From: Seiridium cupressi
Taxonomy: Eukaryota > Ascomycota > Sordariomycetes > Amphisphaeriales > Sporocadaceae
Length of the DNA: 64,000 bases
Reading direction: 5' to 3'
Assembly (NCBI GenBank): GCA_036674765.1
Contig: JARVKI010000006.1
Coordinates: 728,746 to 792,745 of the forward strand
Part shown: positions 33,110-43,000 of the stretch, piece by piece
Position numbering within the stretch: position 1 is the stretch's first letter
Layout: each line of letters begins with the position of its first letter
The notes under the pieces: generated by a model
What the model was told of the DNA's origin: nothing
The model's database searches: none
What the model saw: the letters and a program-made list of their open reading frames with translations, nothing else
Position numbers and translations under genes: made by a program

Positions 33110-33777
33110 TTATTGCGAGGTGTATTGCTGCTGAGGGTAGCCCTGTTGGGGCTGGCCAGTATATTGCTGCTGCACAGGAGCGGTCTGGCCCTGGGGCACG
33201 CTGTGCTTCTGGGCATGGCCGAGCTCGACATTACCCGCGGAAGTATTCTCTCGGCATGAGGCAATGATAAAAATTACTAAATTGACGATGGCGAGAATCC
33301 AGATGATTGCACCAATGGCAGCACAACCTGCCATGGCGCCACCCAACTTGTTGTCGTACCCGTATATGGAGCATGCCAGGAATGCCGAGGCCCATGAGGC
33401 CGCCCAAGCCCAGCCGGACAGCCAGAAGATACAGCTTAGGATGTAGGCAATCAGAAAGGCGAGTCGGTAGTAGTAGCGGGGCGCCTTGAGCTCGATAGCG
33501 ATGGAGGCACCATAGATAATCCAAGTCTTAATGACCTATTGCAATATAGATCAGCGCCATTCAATAGTTCGAGATTGGTAAATATGAGGCCACTTACTAA
33601 GAAGATGAGATAACCTGCAGCGCCGCCAGAGTAATAATAATAGTTATTGTACAACGAAAGTGCATATGCAGAAAGAGCCAGAACAATAACTGACAACAGT
33701 ATGATAACGCCCTTGATGATCAATAGCCATGCTGGAGTCTGTGGGGGGCCCACTGCCATCAACCCTTGAGCACCCAT
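33110..33777 (-). CDS. MARVEL-domain four-helix membrane protein
   Basis: Two exons, 33777-33598 and 33535-33110, with a 62-nt intron (GTAAGT...CAATAG); frame joins as GYLIFL-VIKTWIIYG, giving 201 aa. Four hydrophobic segments are visible: AWLLIIKGVIILLSVIVLAL, about AAGYLIFL-VIKTWIIYGA, YRLAFLIAYILSCIFWLSG and AIGAIIWILAIVNLVIFIIA. This is the layout of fungal MARVEL proteins, associated with membrane microdomains and vesicle traffic in the plasma membrane or endomembranes. The tail is Gln/Tyr/Pro-rich (QQQYTGQPQQGYPQQQ), probably cytosolic and disordered. I start at the Met of MGAQGLMAVG; an in-frame Met five codons earlier is less likely. Confidence 0.85.
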
Positions 33778-34896
33778 GTTGAGGTGAAACAAATTTGCTC
33801 AAAGTAGCTCGAGAGGGTTGTCAGCAGAAGTTTCGGTAGGGAAGACTCTAATAGAGATGTCAACGAAACTAAAAGAGTGGGCTTGTTGGGGAATGCTCAA
33901 GTATAAATATGGCCGCTCGCCGGGCCAACTGCCAGCTGCATAGATGAAAGGCTCAGGAAGGCCGCAGAAGCCACCAAATTTGTTCAACATGCAGGGCGTT
34001 CACAACAGTATCGCACCTTTACGGCTACGGCTAGGCAAGCGTGGCTTGGCAAATTTCAGCCCAAGACGGTGTGGCATATCTGATATCAACTTTGATTCGC
34101 TCATCTAGCGAAAGGGGGTTGTAGGGCTGAAAGGAGCTGAGACCTCCCTGTCAGTCTGAAGCAACATGTTTGGCTGAAACATTAGAAAAAAAAAAAAAAA
34201 AAAAAAAAAGAGAACGGGCCACGAAAAAAGAACGACATACGCTGCATGGCGTCAACCCATTTCCTCCCCAAACATTGCCATATGCCAAGGAGCCAGAAAA
34301 ACTCTTTCGAGGTCGCGGCTGTGGGCAGGGTCAGACCGTTATACTCGGAAACCTACGCGATCGAAAGACGCGCAACTGGAATATAGAGTAGAATGAACAC
34401 TGGTTTATTCCTTAACTAGTCTATAAGATGGCGCTTCTAGGGCTGAGTTTCCAATGATGAGCCAAGCCCGCACTATTCCCACCCATATGGGCAAGAACGC
34501 ATCCACAAGGCCAATATGGAGCAGGCAGGCAGATCGCGCTTCTCATTTGAAAAGTCAAGCCAATGGAGGTCTAGGTGATGGCCAGGGAAAGTGCGGCCGG
34601 CAGTGCTGAGAGAAAATTCCCGTGGCCTGTGCACGATGCGTAGGCGGTTGTGGCTACTACAATGCGGCTATTACAATGTGGTTCTACCTGATCTGGGCAG
34701 AGCCTCGAGTCTTGACGGCCCAAAAGACTCGTGCTCTCCACCGTCAACGTTTTGCAGCATCACCACCCTCAATTGCATGATTATACCACCGGGAGGGTAT
34801 CAAGGTGTGTTGTACTTCAGCTGCTTCAATTTCCCAGCACACCGATTGTGTCAAGCGACACAACCTTGTCTCTTATGTGTGGAGCTATCCACCACT
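33778..34896. other. Divergent intergenic region with poly-A tract
   Basis: This spacer separates the MARVEL gene from the large plus-strand gene. It contains a run of 24 A at 34186-34209. The frame of the downstream gene stays open back to an ATG at 34591, but the 102 extra residues look like untranslated sequence. Confidence 0.5.
34186..34209 (+). repeat. Homopolymer A24
   Basis: A run of 24 A in the spacer upstream of the Zip2-like gene. There is no flanking duplication that would mark a retrotransposon tail. Confidence 0.95.
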
Positions 34897-37638
34897 ATGG
34901 CAGCATCGTTCTGTGAAGACGACCGCTGCGAACAGGAAGAGCCCATCGACGAATATGCCCGCAACAATGGCCTCACAATTGACTCTATGCTTGATGCTCT
35001 CGAAATGCTTTCAGTCTTGTATCACATGGATGGACTGTCCGATACATCTCAAGTGGAAGAGCGTGTTCACCCCTTCCAGATCCCATCCTTCTCGTCCCTC
35101 GAGGAACGGCCGACCGTGACCAAAGCTTCAGTCGATCTCTTGAATCAATTACAACATAGGGAAGACACTGAACTCATTACAAGATCCCTATTGCCTATGT
35201 TGGGAGAGGTTCCCAGACTCAAAGCACTGGAATTGCCGCTTCTACAGACTGAGTTTGAAGTTGACAGTCTCGAGCTGAAAAGAGAGATCAAAGCGAGGAT
35301 GGCCGTCAATATTCGAGGAAATCCTCCGCCTGCCGAGCCGCTGGACACATCCCTTGATGAGTCCTTGGATTTTCCTGACAGCGCGCGAAGCTACTATAAG
35401 GAGCTTTCAGAAGTCATGATTGACGAACGTATTGCTATCACTAAAAGCGCCATGGATTGCCTTAAGCGTGCCGTACAAGACACTTTGACAGATGCCGAAG
35501 CTGCGACACTTCTTGGCGAGACAAGGCCAGCTAAATCATCTAGAGCGCGACAGATGACGCCGCCGCTAAGTCCTTTAGAGCTACAGGAAGACTATTTCAT
35601 ACCAGATCCAGATGCATCACAGGTTCCAATTCTATCTGATCCCAGCACTCTGCTTGATGCCGACATCGACGATGCCCACGCGGCTCTCTTGCAGGATCAA
35701 CCGTCTCCACCCCAGCCACCTATACTGCGATTTTCGCCATTCGACGATGTCCCAATAGTCGTGACAGACACACCGACAGCCAAATCACAAAGACTCGAAG
35801 AACCTTTGACGCCGATCGATATGGATGGAGGGCTACCATCCGCACTGTTCGATGCGAAACAAGCACTCACTAACTTGGCATTGACCGAGGTGAATTCTGA
35901 CCTGGACTCTGACCCTCGACACGACTTGGATGATATGCTCAGCGATGATATAGTTGCAACATTCCAAGAAGCTGCGGCAACAGCAATCCAAAGTGTCGAA
36001 CAAGAACAGCTGGAGTGGGCAGACGCCGTTGCAAGGCTTCCTGTCCCGGTCATGGACTTCACTATACAGGAACCTAGATGGGTGAATAGTGGCTTTGACA
36101 CTTCCAGACATTTCCGGACAATTATGATAAGCCATAGTGGAGCACGAGTGCCAAGCTGGCCCGAGGACCACAAAGCGCGATTGCAACTACAGTGGATTCC
36201 TTTCCCTTCAAAGCTCGGGACAATACGTCTTGAAGAGGCGATCGAGACCACAGACTCTCAGTCGTGTCTCGACTTACAAGCCCCACAAAGTGTACTGAAC
36301 AGCTCAAATTTTGTGTGGAAGCAGCCTGGATTGGCCATTCTGAAAGAGACAGAGGACGAAGAGTTGCTCGAGGCTGATCACACAGAACGCGTACGGGCGG
36401 GCAATCCTTCTCCCATTCCTGGAATTCATCGCGAAACTTTGCAAGCCCTTGCGAGGAAGAGGACAAACGAGGCAGGGGGGAACGCTGTGTCAGATTCAAC
36501 CGCGCCACAAGCTGAGATGACCACATTGCCACCGCCTGAATCGCGTCCTTGTGCTTCAAAGCGTCGTCTTCTCGGCTTCAATGATCCTCTAGCCTCCTCG
36601 ACGCTACTGACCAACTTCTTGGATTTCCACAATTCAAAGAGAAGAAAGCTTGGTGAAAGTTCCTTCTTCCAGAAAAGCCATATCCAAGATATCAGTCAGC
36701 CGAAAGTTGACGTCACGAAAACGTCCCGGGTAGAGGAAACGCGCGAAGCGATTTCCACCGAGGCTCTGGAGCGCCCTGTCAAACATGCCGCATGTCCATA
36801 TCTGAAAGCTGAAGGAGTGCCAGCCAACATCATTGTAGCTCTGACTCTTTCCAGAGGTCTACTTTCCTGGATGGAAAAGTTACTGCCTTACGTCAAGATA
36901 ACTGAGAGAGACTTTGATCGATGGAATTCCGTCACTTGGGGCCACAAGTCAGTGGCCAGATCCCCCATCATATCGTCACTGGCAGCTGAGGCAGACATGA
37001 TCGTGTCGCCTTCCACTGGTATTATCAACACCACGCTGCTCAAAGCTATGCAACAGCCTCTACCCGGTCAAAAGGGCAAAGTGTCTATCAGAGAGAGGAT
37101 CGAAAAGGTATCGCTGCGATATGAACGCCTGATCATCCTCGTCTCACAAGACAACCGCCAAGATGAATCCGTCCGCGACTTGACTGGAACGGAATGCGCA
37201 GCCTTTTCAGACTTCTCGGGCTATGTCGCGGGACAGGATGCGGATACTCAAGTGCATTATATCGGAGGCGGGGAAGAAACTCTTTCGCGTTGGTTAGCAT
37301 ATTTCATCGCGAGATATTCACAGGAGGCGAGTAAAGTGGATGACTTGCTCATAGAATCCGAGACGACTTGGGAGCTTGTCTTACGAAGAGCAGGGATGAA
37401 TGCTTTTGCCGCTCAGATTGTGCTTTCAACGTTGAAGAATCCTTCGGGCATATCTGAAGGAGACGATGGACATCGCGGCCTTGCTGCTTTCATCAACATG
37501 TCCCCACAAGAGAGACGCTCAAAATTTGGTCAGCTCCTTGGTGGGGAGAGAGTCCTTCGCCGAGTTGGGGCAGCGCTGGACGCCTCTTGGGACGAACATA
37601 AACTAACAAGTGCCTTTGATAATATGGATCAGTCTTAG
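34897..37638 (+). CDS. Large protein with XPF-like C-terminal region, candidate Zip2/SHOC1-like meiotic factor
   Basis: Single-exon protein of 913 aa from the Met of MAASFCEDDRC (the frame is open to 34591 but the extension lacks protein character). The N-terminal two thirds are acidic and Ser/Pro-rich with no known domain. From about residue 620 it is folded: SRGLLSWMEKLLPYV, then EADMIVSPSTGIINTTLLKA, VSLRYERLIILVSQ, AFSDFSGYVAGQ, and GGGEETLSRWLAYFIARYS. This order (a strand with VSPSTG, helix, a YERLIILVS strand, a Gly-containing turn and a long helix) resembles the degenerate XPF/ERCC4-like nuclease fold of Zip2/SHOC1. The following helices (AGMNAFAAQIVLSTL, GLAAFINMSPQERRSKFGQLLG) resemble the HhH-type tail. 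The ERKxxxD catalytic motif of active XPF is absent. The domain call is from pattern memory and is tentative; the gene itself is secure. Confidence 0.8.
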   Translation: MAASFCEDDRCEQEEPIDEYARNNGLTIDSMLDALEMLSVLYHMDGLSDTSQVEERVHPFQIPSFSSLEERPTVTKASVDLLNQLQHREDTELITRSLLPMLGEVPRLKALELPLLQTEFEVDSLELKREIKARMAVNIRGNPPPAEPLDTSLDESLDFPDSARSYYKELSEVMIDERIAITKSAMDCLKRAVQDTLTDAEAATLLGETRPAKSSRARQMTPPLSPLELQEDYFIPDPDASQVPILSDPSTLLDADIDDAHAALLQDQPSPPQPPILRFSPFDDVPIVVTDTPTAKSQRLEEPLTPIDMDGGLPSALFDAKQALTNLALTEVNSDLDSDPRHDLDDMLSDDIVATFQEAAATAIQSVEQEQLEWADAVARLPVPVMDFTIQEPRWVNSGFDTSRHFRTIMISHSGARVPSWPEDHKARLQLQWIPFPSKLGTIRLEEAIETTDSQSCLDLQAPQSVLNSSNFVWKQPGLAILKETEDEELLEADHTERVRAGNPSPIPGIHRETLQALARKRTNEAGGNAVSDSTAPQAEMTTLPPPESRPCASKRRLLGFNDPLASSTLLTNFLDFHNSKRRKLGESSFFQKSHIQDISQPKVDVTKTSRVEETREAISTEALERPVKHAACPYLKAEGVPANIIVALTLSRGLLSWMEKLLPYVKITERDFDRWNSVTWGHKSVARSPIISSLAAEADMIVSPSTGIINTTLLKAMQQPLPGQKGKVSIRERIEKVSLRYERLIILVSQDNRQDESVRDLTGTECAAFSDFSGYVAGQDADTQVHYIGGGEETLSRWLAYFIARYSQEASKVDDLLIESETTWELVLRRAGMNAFAAQIVLSTLKNPSGISEGDDGHRGLAAFINMSPQERRSKFGQLLGGERVLRRVGAALDASWDEHKLTSAFDNMDQS

Positions 37639-38016
37639 CTGGGTATCTTTCGACCAGACTGTGGTTGTCGCATTGTGTGCATTGCTAAAAGGTATATCAA
37701 ATTTAAAACATACGTTCCAAAAAATACATATGTCGCCTTCTATGCCAAGTTCGTCTTCGAAAGACGCATGTGAAAAGCGTTGCGATGATGACGTTCGGAG
37801 GCTTGCTGGTGAAAGACCTTCTTAGTCAATCCAACTGAATTGAGATTTCATGTGATAGATAAAAGGTCTATTATTCTAGGGCAGTATGAATCGTTGTAAA
37901 TGATTATTTGAACCGGGAAAAGGACAGGAACGGATGCGCAAGGAGTTCATCGGAAACAGAAATAATGGAAGCCCAGATCTCTAGAAGATCATACCAACTG
38001 ACTAGAGTTTACCTAT
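37639..38016. other. Intergenic spacer between convergent genes
   Basis: This spacer lies between the Zip2-like gene and the interrupted secreted-type gene. No gene is seen. Confidence 0.6.
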
Positions 38017-38963
38017 CTAGCTACGCAGAAATTCGTACAGTATATAGAATACACTCTTCTCGACATCCACTACCTTGCCACGCTTGTCCTTGTAGACAAG
38101 GTATTCGAGGCCAGTATCCATCGCCTGTATCCCACGGGCGCGAATTTGCCGGAATCTTTCGCCCATTCCCAAGTCGGCGAGTCCAGGGAATGTGCCATGG
38201 CGGTGAATATAGATGATATTGGTATCCGCATGGTCGAGGAGACGTTCTTCCATGGCCACGAACTGTTCTGCTAGCCATTGACTGCCTTCGCGCTTATGGC
38301 TAGGGCTAACTAGAGCTTCACATGCTATGGAGTGTGAGCGGCGTCAAGAAACGAGAGGGATTGGGACCACTGACTCAGGGCGGTGCCGATATGAGGGCGG
38401 ATGTGATTGGTAGTGTCTCGTTCGTTCTCTTCCGCAGTACGCTCGTCATTCCACGCAGCAATAATAGGGTTGAAGAAGGTCGAAGTTGGTTCACCTCGGC
38501 GGACAGTCCCAAATGCTGTGCTTCTCAATGTCTCGCCGGCAGCACTCACGTTGCGGACGCCATAAAGCTCGCCTCGGGCATTTGTTTCGGTTCCGGCCGC
38601 GGTAGTGTAATGGGGATCGTTGCCCATGTTCACCCCCCACTGTGCGAGGGCGATGATGTCTCCTCCAGCTCTCAGGAGGTTGACAATGACCTGATTGGCC
38701 GTAATCAGGTTTTTGACCTGGGGGACGTGGTTCTGTGTGTCTGGGACTGGATCGTGATATTTCTCTCCAAGTACTTTCTTGTGAAACTCAACAATTTCAT
38801 CAGCATCACTGGCTGATGCCCTTTGAGCTAGCGGACGTGACAAGGACAAGTAGCGGTCCAGCGACTATCCAACCGCGCATGAACACAAGGCCAATACGAC
38901 AACTCGGAAAATCGTGCTCAAGAACGTAACATTTCTTGTTAGTGTAACACACAGCGGTGCCAT
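38017..38963 (-). pseudogene. Secreted-type hypothetical protein, interrupted by in-frame TAG
   Basis: I do not recognise the family. The main frame (LSRPLAQRASASDADEIVEF and on to HIGTAL) has no ATG until VNMGND, far inside conserved-looking sequence. Extending the same frame upstream crosses one TAG (38865-38867) and then reads a convincing signal peptide back to an ATG at 38963: MAPLCVTLTR, then FRVVVLALCSCAVG. A single TGG-to-TAG change would explain this. Downstream, an 89-nt intron (38286-38374, GTCAGT donor) joins to a last exon that ends EFLRS at 38017; that exon reads SQWLAEQFVAMEERLLDHAD. Without the TAG the protein would be 285 aa. It may be a recent pseudogene, a gene with an unrecognised intron, or a sequencing error. 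Confidence 0.55.
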
Positions 38964-40086
38964 GTAGCACAAGAAAAACTCTGAACACGAGCCTGTCGGC
39001 TTTTTTTTTATTTTTTATTTTTTTAATTAATTCTTTCCTTCCCCATAGTGACGTGCTAGCATCTATATACAGTTATACTTTCTTAGTTGGATTTATAATT
39101 GCAAATCGCCAAGACACAGCGATGAATAAAATCGCCGCGTCCAAAGAAACACCATGAATTGAAATTGTTCACTTATTGACTACATAAAATCATCCTCAAA
39201 CCAATAGCTCTACGTGACAACGTACTCGGACGTCCAAAACTTACGGTCCAGAGAACGTCCATGGCTTTGATATCTGGCGTTCTCTCTCTCCATCTCTCTC
39301 TTTTGCTTATTTTTTTTTGTTCTACCTCTATTCATAGATTGTTCCATGTGTCGACGCTCTGTGCATCCTGTCGTGCCCTCTCACGCGCATGATCGGCAAT
39401 CAGTGTCTTCTCAGCTGGGCATAGCTTCACCGCTTTCAGACCAACCTACCTTAGGACAATACATTCCACTGGCCTACGACTGACTTCACACTGGCTCCTT
39501 CGAGAATAGCGTTGCAAGGGTAAGTGTAGCAGCAAACCCGACTACGGCAACCAACACGGCCGGGGCCCTGAAAGACTCAATTTCCCCGGATCGCCTTGAA
39601 GAATCCTCCAAAGAGCCTGGGAGCTTGCGGGAAAATGCAACCCTGGTGCCGTCAGAGCCAGCGTTGTCTTGGGTAATAGTGGAGTTGTGCCCAGAAATGT
39701 CAATGAAGCCCGCGCGAGTGGGTCGGCGGGCCCTTTCACATGCCAAACTGAGTCGGACGAAATGCCCAGTCGCAATGTTAAGTAGAACACAGGTCTCCCA
39801 TTGCCGAGGTCTCTTCATATGATTCTTGATCTCACTTGCTACCATGGTCATTGACTAACTCATACTGACATCCCATTCATTGTGCATTCTAGTCTCGTGG
39901 CTGATTTCGACAAGGATTTCAGGCGTCCTCGACTTCCACCCACTCTATTGGCCTAATTGCCGCTCTATTCCACAGATTTTGCTAGAAATGCAGAAAACTC
40001 CAGAAGCGAACCTCGGTTCCAAACCGCAGCCATCCAATCCTAACCCAATATTATATACAGCGGGGGCACATTACATTGTGGACATT
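38964..40086. other. Intergenic region
   Basis: About 1.1 kb. It contains T-rich tracts at about 39001-39026 and 39308-39320. A 121-codon minus-strand frame (39486-39851) ends in a hydrophobic helix (VLVAVVGFAATLTLATLF) like a tail anchor, but nothing else supports it as a gene. The right end is the FAS2 terminator. Confidence 0.45.
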
Positions 40087-43000
40087 TTAAAAGCTCGACA
40101 CGGCGATAGCGATTGACTGCGACTCGGAGTGCGAGATGGACACGCTAATCTCCTTGACACCAGCCTTCTTGGCAGCACTGGCAGCTTCACCATATAACTA
40201 AGTCATGTTAGAAAGGATTCCGTCCAAAGGTAAATGGGTATGCCAAACTTACACTGACAATTGGTGCGCCGTTCTCATCGGGGAGAACCTCAATCTCCTT
40301 CAGGGCAGCACCACCACCTCGACTCTTTACACCGAGACTCTTGAAAACGGCCTCCTTGGCACTCCAGCGGCCGGCAAATGAACTCTGTGGGCTAGGCATC
40401 TTGCGACAGTATGTGATTTCGCGCTCGGTGAAGTTGCGCTCGACAAAGTTCTCGTTCTCGATATTGATGGCAGTGATATCCTCGACATCGACCCCGACCT
40501 TGTGGTTTTTGCTAGTCTCTAGACTGCGAGCAAGTGCCTCAATCGACTCTTTGGTAGATTTGGACTTGGCAGCTTGGGTAGCAGCGACGCGCTTGGCAAA
40601 GTCTGCAGGGAAGGTGAGACCAGCAGTCTTCTTGTCCTCTGAAACGCGGGCCTCGGGGTTGAGAAGGACTGAGCTGAGCTGGTCCTCAGTGTATGGCGAG
40701 CTGGCCTTGGCCTGGAAAAGCGCGTTGTTGATGAGGCCGTTGTGGAAGTATCGGTAAGACTTCTTCTGGCGGGAAGCGACCTTGACGGCGTATGCGTTGA
40801 ACGTCTCTTCATCGAGGGCAGCATATAGGTACTTGGGGTGGATACCAATTGCTTGAGCTCCCTTCTGACCGAAACCGAACGAAGTTACTGAGAAAGCCTT
40901 GACACCATCAGTCTGGATGCTTCGGCTGGGATAAACAATCAGGTCGAATTGCTCCATGACCGAGTCGACGTTGTCAGCATTGCGGTTTCCAGGTACCAAC
41001 CCAGTGTTGAGAACTTGCAAGCAGCCGTTCATCATCCAGGCACCAGCGGCACCCTTGGGATGACCGGTGAGATACTTCTGGAAGATACCGAGGACAGCGT
41101 TACCTTTGGTACGACCCAAGTGGCGTAATTGCTGGCAAATGACGGACGATTCATTTTTATCGTTGGCCTTGGTGGAGGTACCGTGGAATGAGGCAACGCC
41201 CAGATCATCAATGGTGAGACCCCAGGTAGCCAATGCACCACGCAGGGGAGCAATGCTAGTATCCTGCTTCCAGAAGTTGTTGCCGAAGCTGCGAAGTGCC
41301 TCCTTCTCTTGACGGAGGGCCTCCTTCTCAACATGAGCAATGCGGTCAGCGGTGTACTCCTTCTCGTCAAGGCCTTGGTTCTGGGCCTTCATCGCAGCAA
41401 TCTCCTCGTAGAGATACTCCAATTCAGACTCCTTCCAGTTGCGGATTTGCCTCTTGCGAAGCTCAATCTGGCGGCGGCGGTACTTGATGTCGAGAAGTGG
41501 CGATGGGAACTTGCCAGCAGTCTCCCGAGCAGTGGTCAGAACGCCTTGTCCAGGTGCCGGGACTGATCGGCCAATCTTGTCACTGGCAGTTGTGGTGAGG
41601 GCCAGGATACCATAGATGGGCACACCCATATCAAGCGCAAGCTTGGCAGTCATGATGATTTGGACACCAGAACCCTGGGACTCCATGAAGCCGTTACGGG
41701 TCGTGGTGGTAGGACGCGACATCTCCTTGGGAGTGCGACCATGGGCAAACTCATCGACGGCGTTGCTTGTGGCCTTCATGTTGGCAAATTCATAAGAACC
41801 CTCCTCACCGAAGTCATCGAAACCTCCGACAAGACAGACACGAGCCTTGCCCTCCATGATCGTTTCGTAGCCAATATCTACGGATTCAACGGCTGTGGCA
41901 CAAGCACCAACCGGGGTCTTGATAGGACCAGAGGAAGACAGCAACAACATGTTGACCCAGGCAGCCATCGTGTTGATGAAAGACTCCTGCAGAATGTCGT
42001 TCTGCACAGGCTTGTCCAGGAAGCGATCGCGATGCATACCACGCAGAGCACCAGCACCACCCATACCGGAACCGATACAGTTACCGACCTCGGAGACATG
42101 GACGTACTTGTAAAACTCGTAGGGATCGGTGATACCAGACGAGAGAAGAGCTTCAGCGACAGAGACAAGGACGAAGAGCGTGACAGGATCAACTTGGGAG
42201 ATGATATCCTCGGGAACACCGTACTTCTTGGCGTCCCAGCCGGTAGGGATTTGACCAGCGACGAGACGGTCGAATCTCAAGGCCTTTGGGATCCAGAGAG
42301 AAGCGCCCTTCTTCATGCGCACAGTGAATTCACCGCTCTCCGGAATCTCAAAGATCTCGGCCTTCGAGCCATGCTCGCGTCTGAACTCCTCGGCAGTCTC
42401 CTTGGATGCCTCGAATGGCTCCAGGTCTTCCTCAATCACAACTTCGTGAAGAAGTTGCTTGTTGTTGGGATCGTAACCATCGAAGAGCTCGGGCTCGATC
42501 AGACGAATACCAGAGTGCTCGAGGATCTCCTTCTCGTACTTGGTCTTGATGTCCTTGTCATCGACGGGCTCTCCGGACTTGGCATCAACCCATCCAGAGT
42601 AAGGCTGGCCTTTGATGGGGCCGTTGTGGTTCTTGATGAGACCCATGATCCAGGCCATCTCAACACAGCCTTCCAAGGAGAATTCGCCATGAGCTTCCAT
42701 CTCCCATCGAGTCCTCGAGTTACCCCAGGGACCGACTTCAGCAAAACCAGTAATGACAACGACCTTCTCCAGGTCGACCATGCCCTTGAGGTTTTCGTTG
42801 AGAGGCTCAATCTCCGACTTCCAGTCTGGCAGAGTAGGGAAATCGAACTTGATGTTTGCGCGCGGCTCAATCAACTTCCTCTTGTAGAGAGCCTCTGTTT
42901 CTTCGCCATTGACAACCTTGTTCTCGATAGCAGTCTCCTTGGTGACGGCGCGACGGATCTCACTGGTGCCAGTGATGTTCGCACGCTCCTTGGTCATCAA

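Noticed and set aside
34186..34209. A24 run as a retrotransposon (LINE/SINE) tail
   Set aside because: No target-site duplication or element body next to it; homopolymers of this size occur by slippage.
34591..34896. N-terminal extension of the Zip2-like protein
   Set aside because: The frame is open, but the 102 residues lack the acidic character of the following sequence and look like translated leader; the Met at 34897 is preferred.
39486..39851. 121-codon minus-strand frame with a C-terminal hydrophobic helix
   Set aside because: It could be a tail-anchored protein, but there is no conserved motif, no splice partner and no clear start; a single hydrophobic stretch is not enough.
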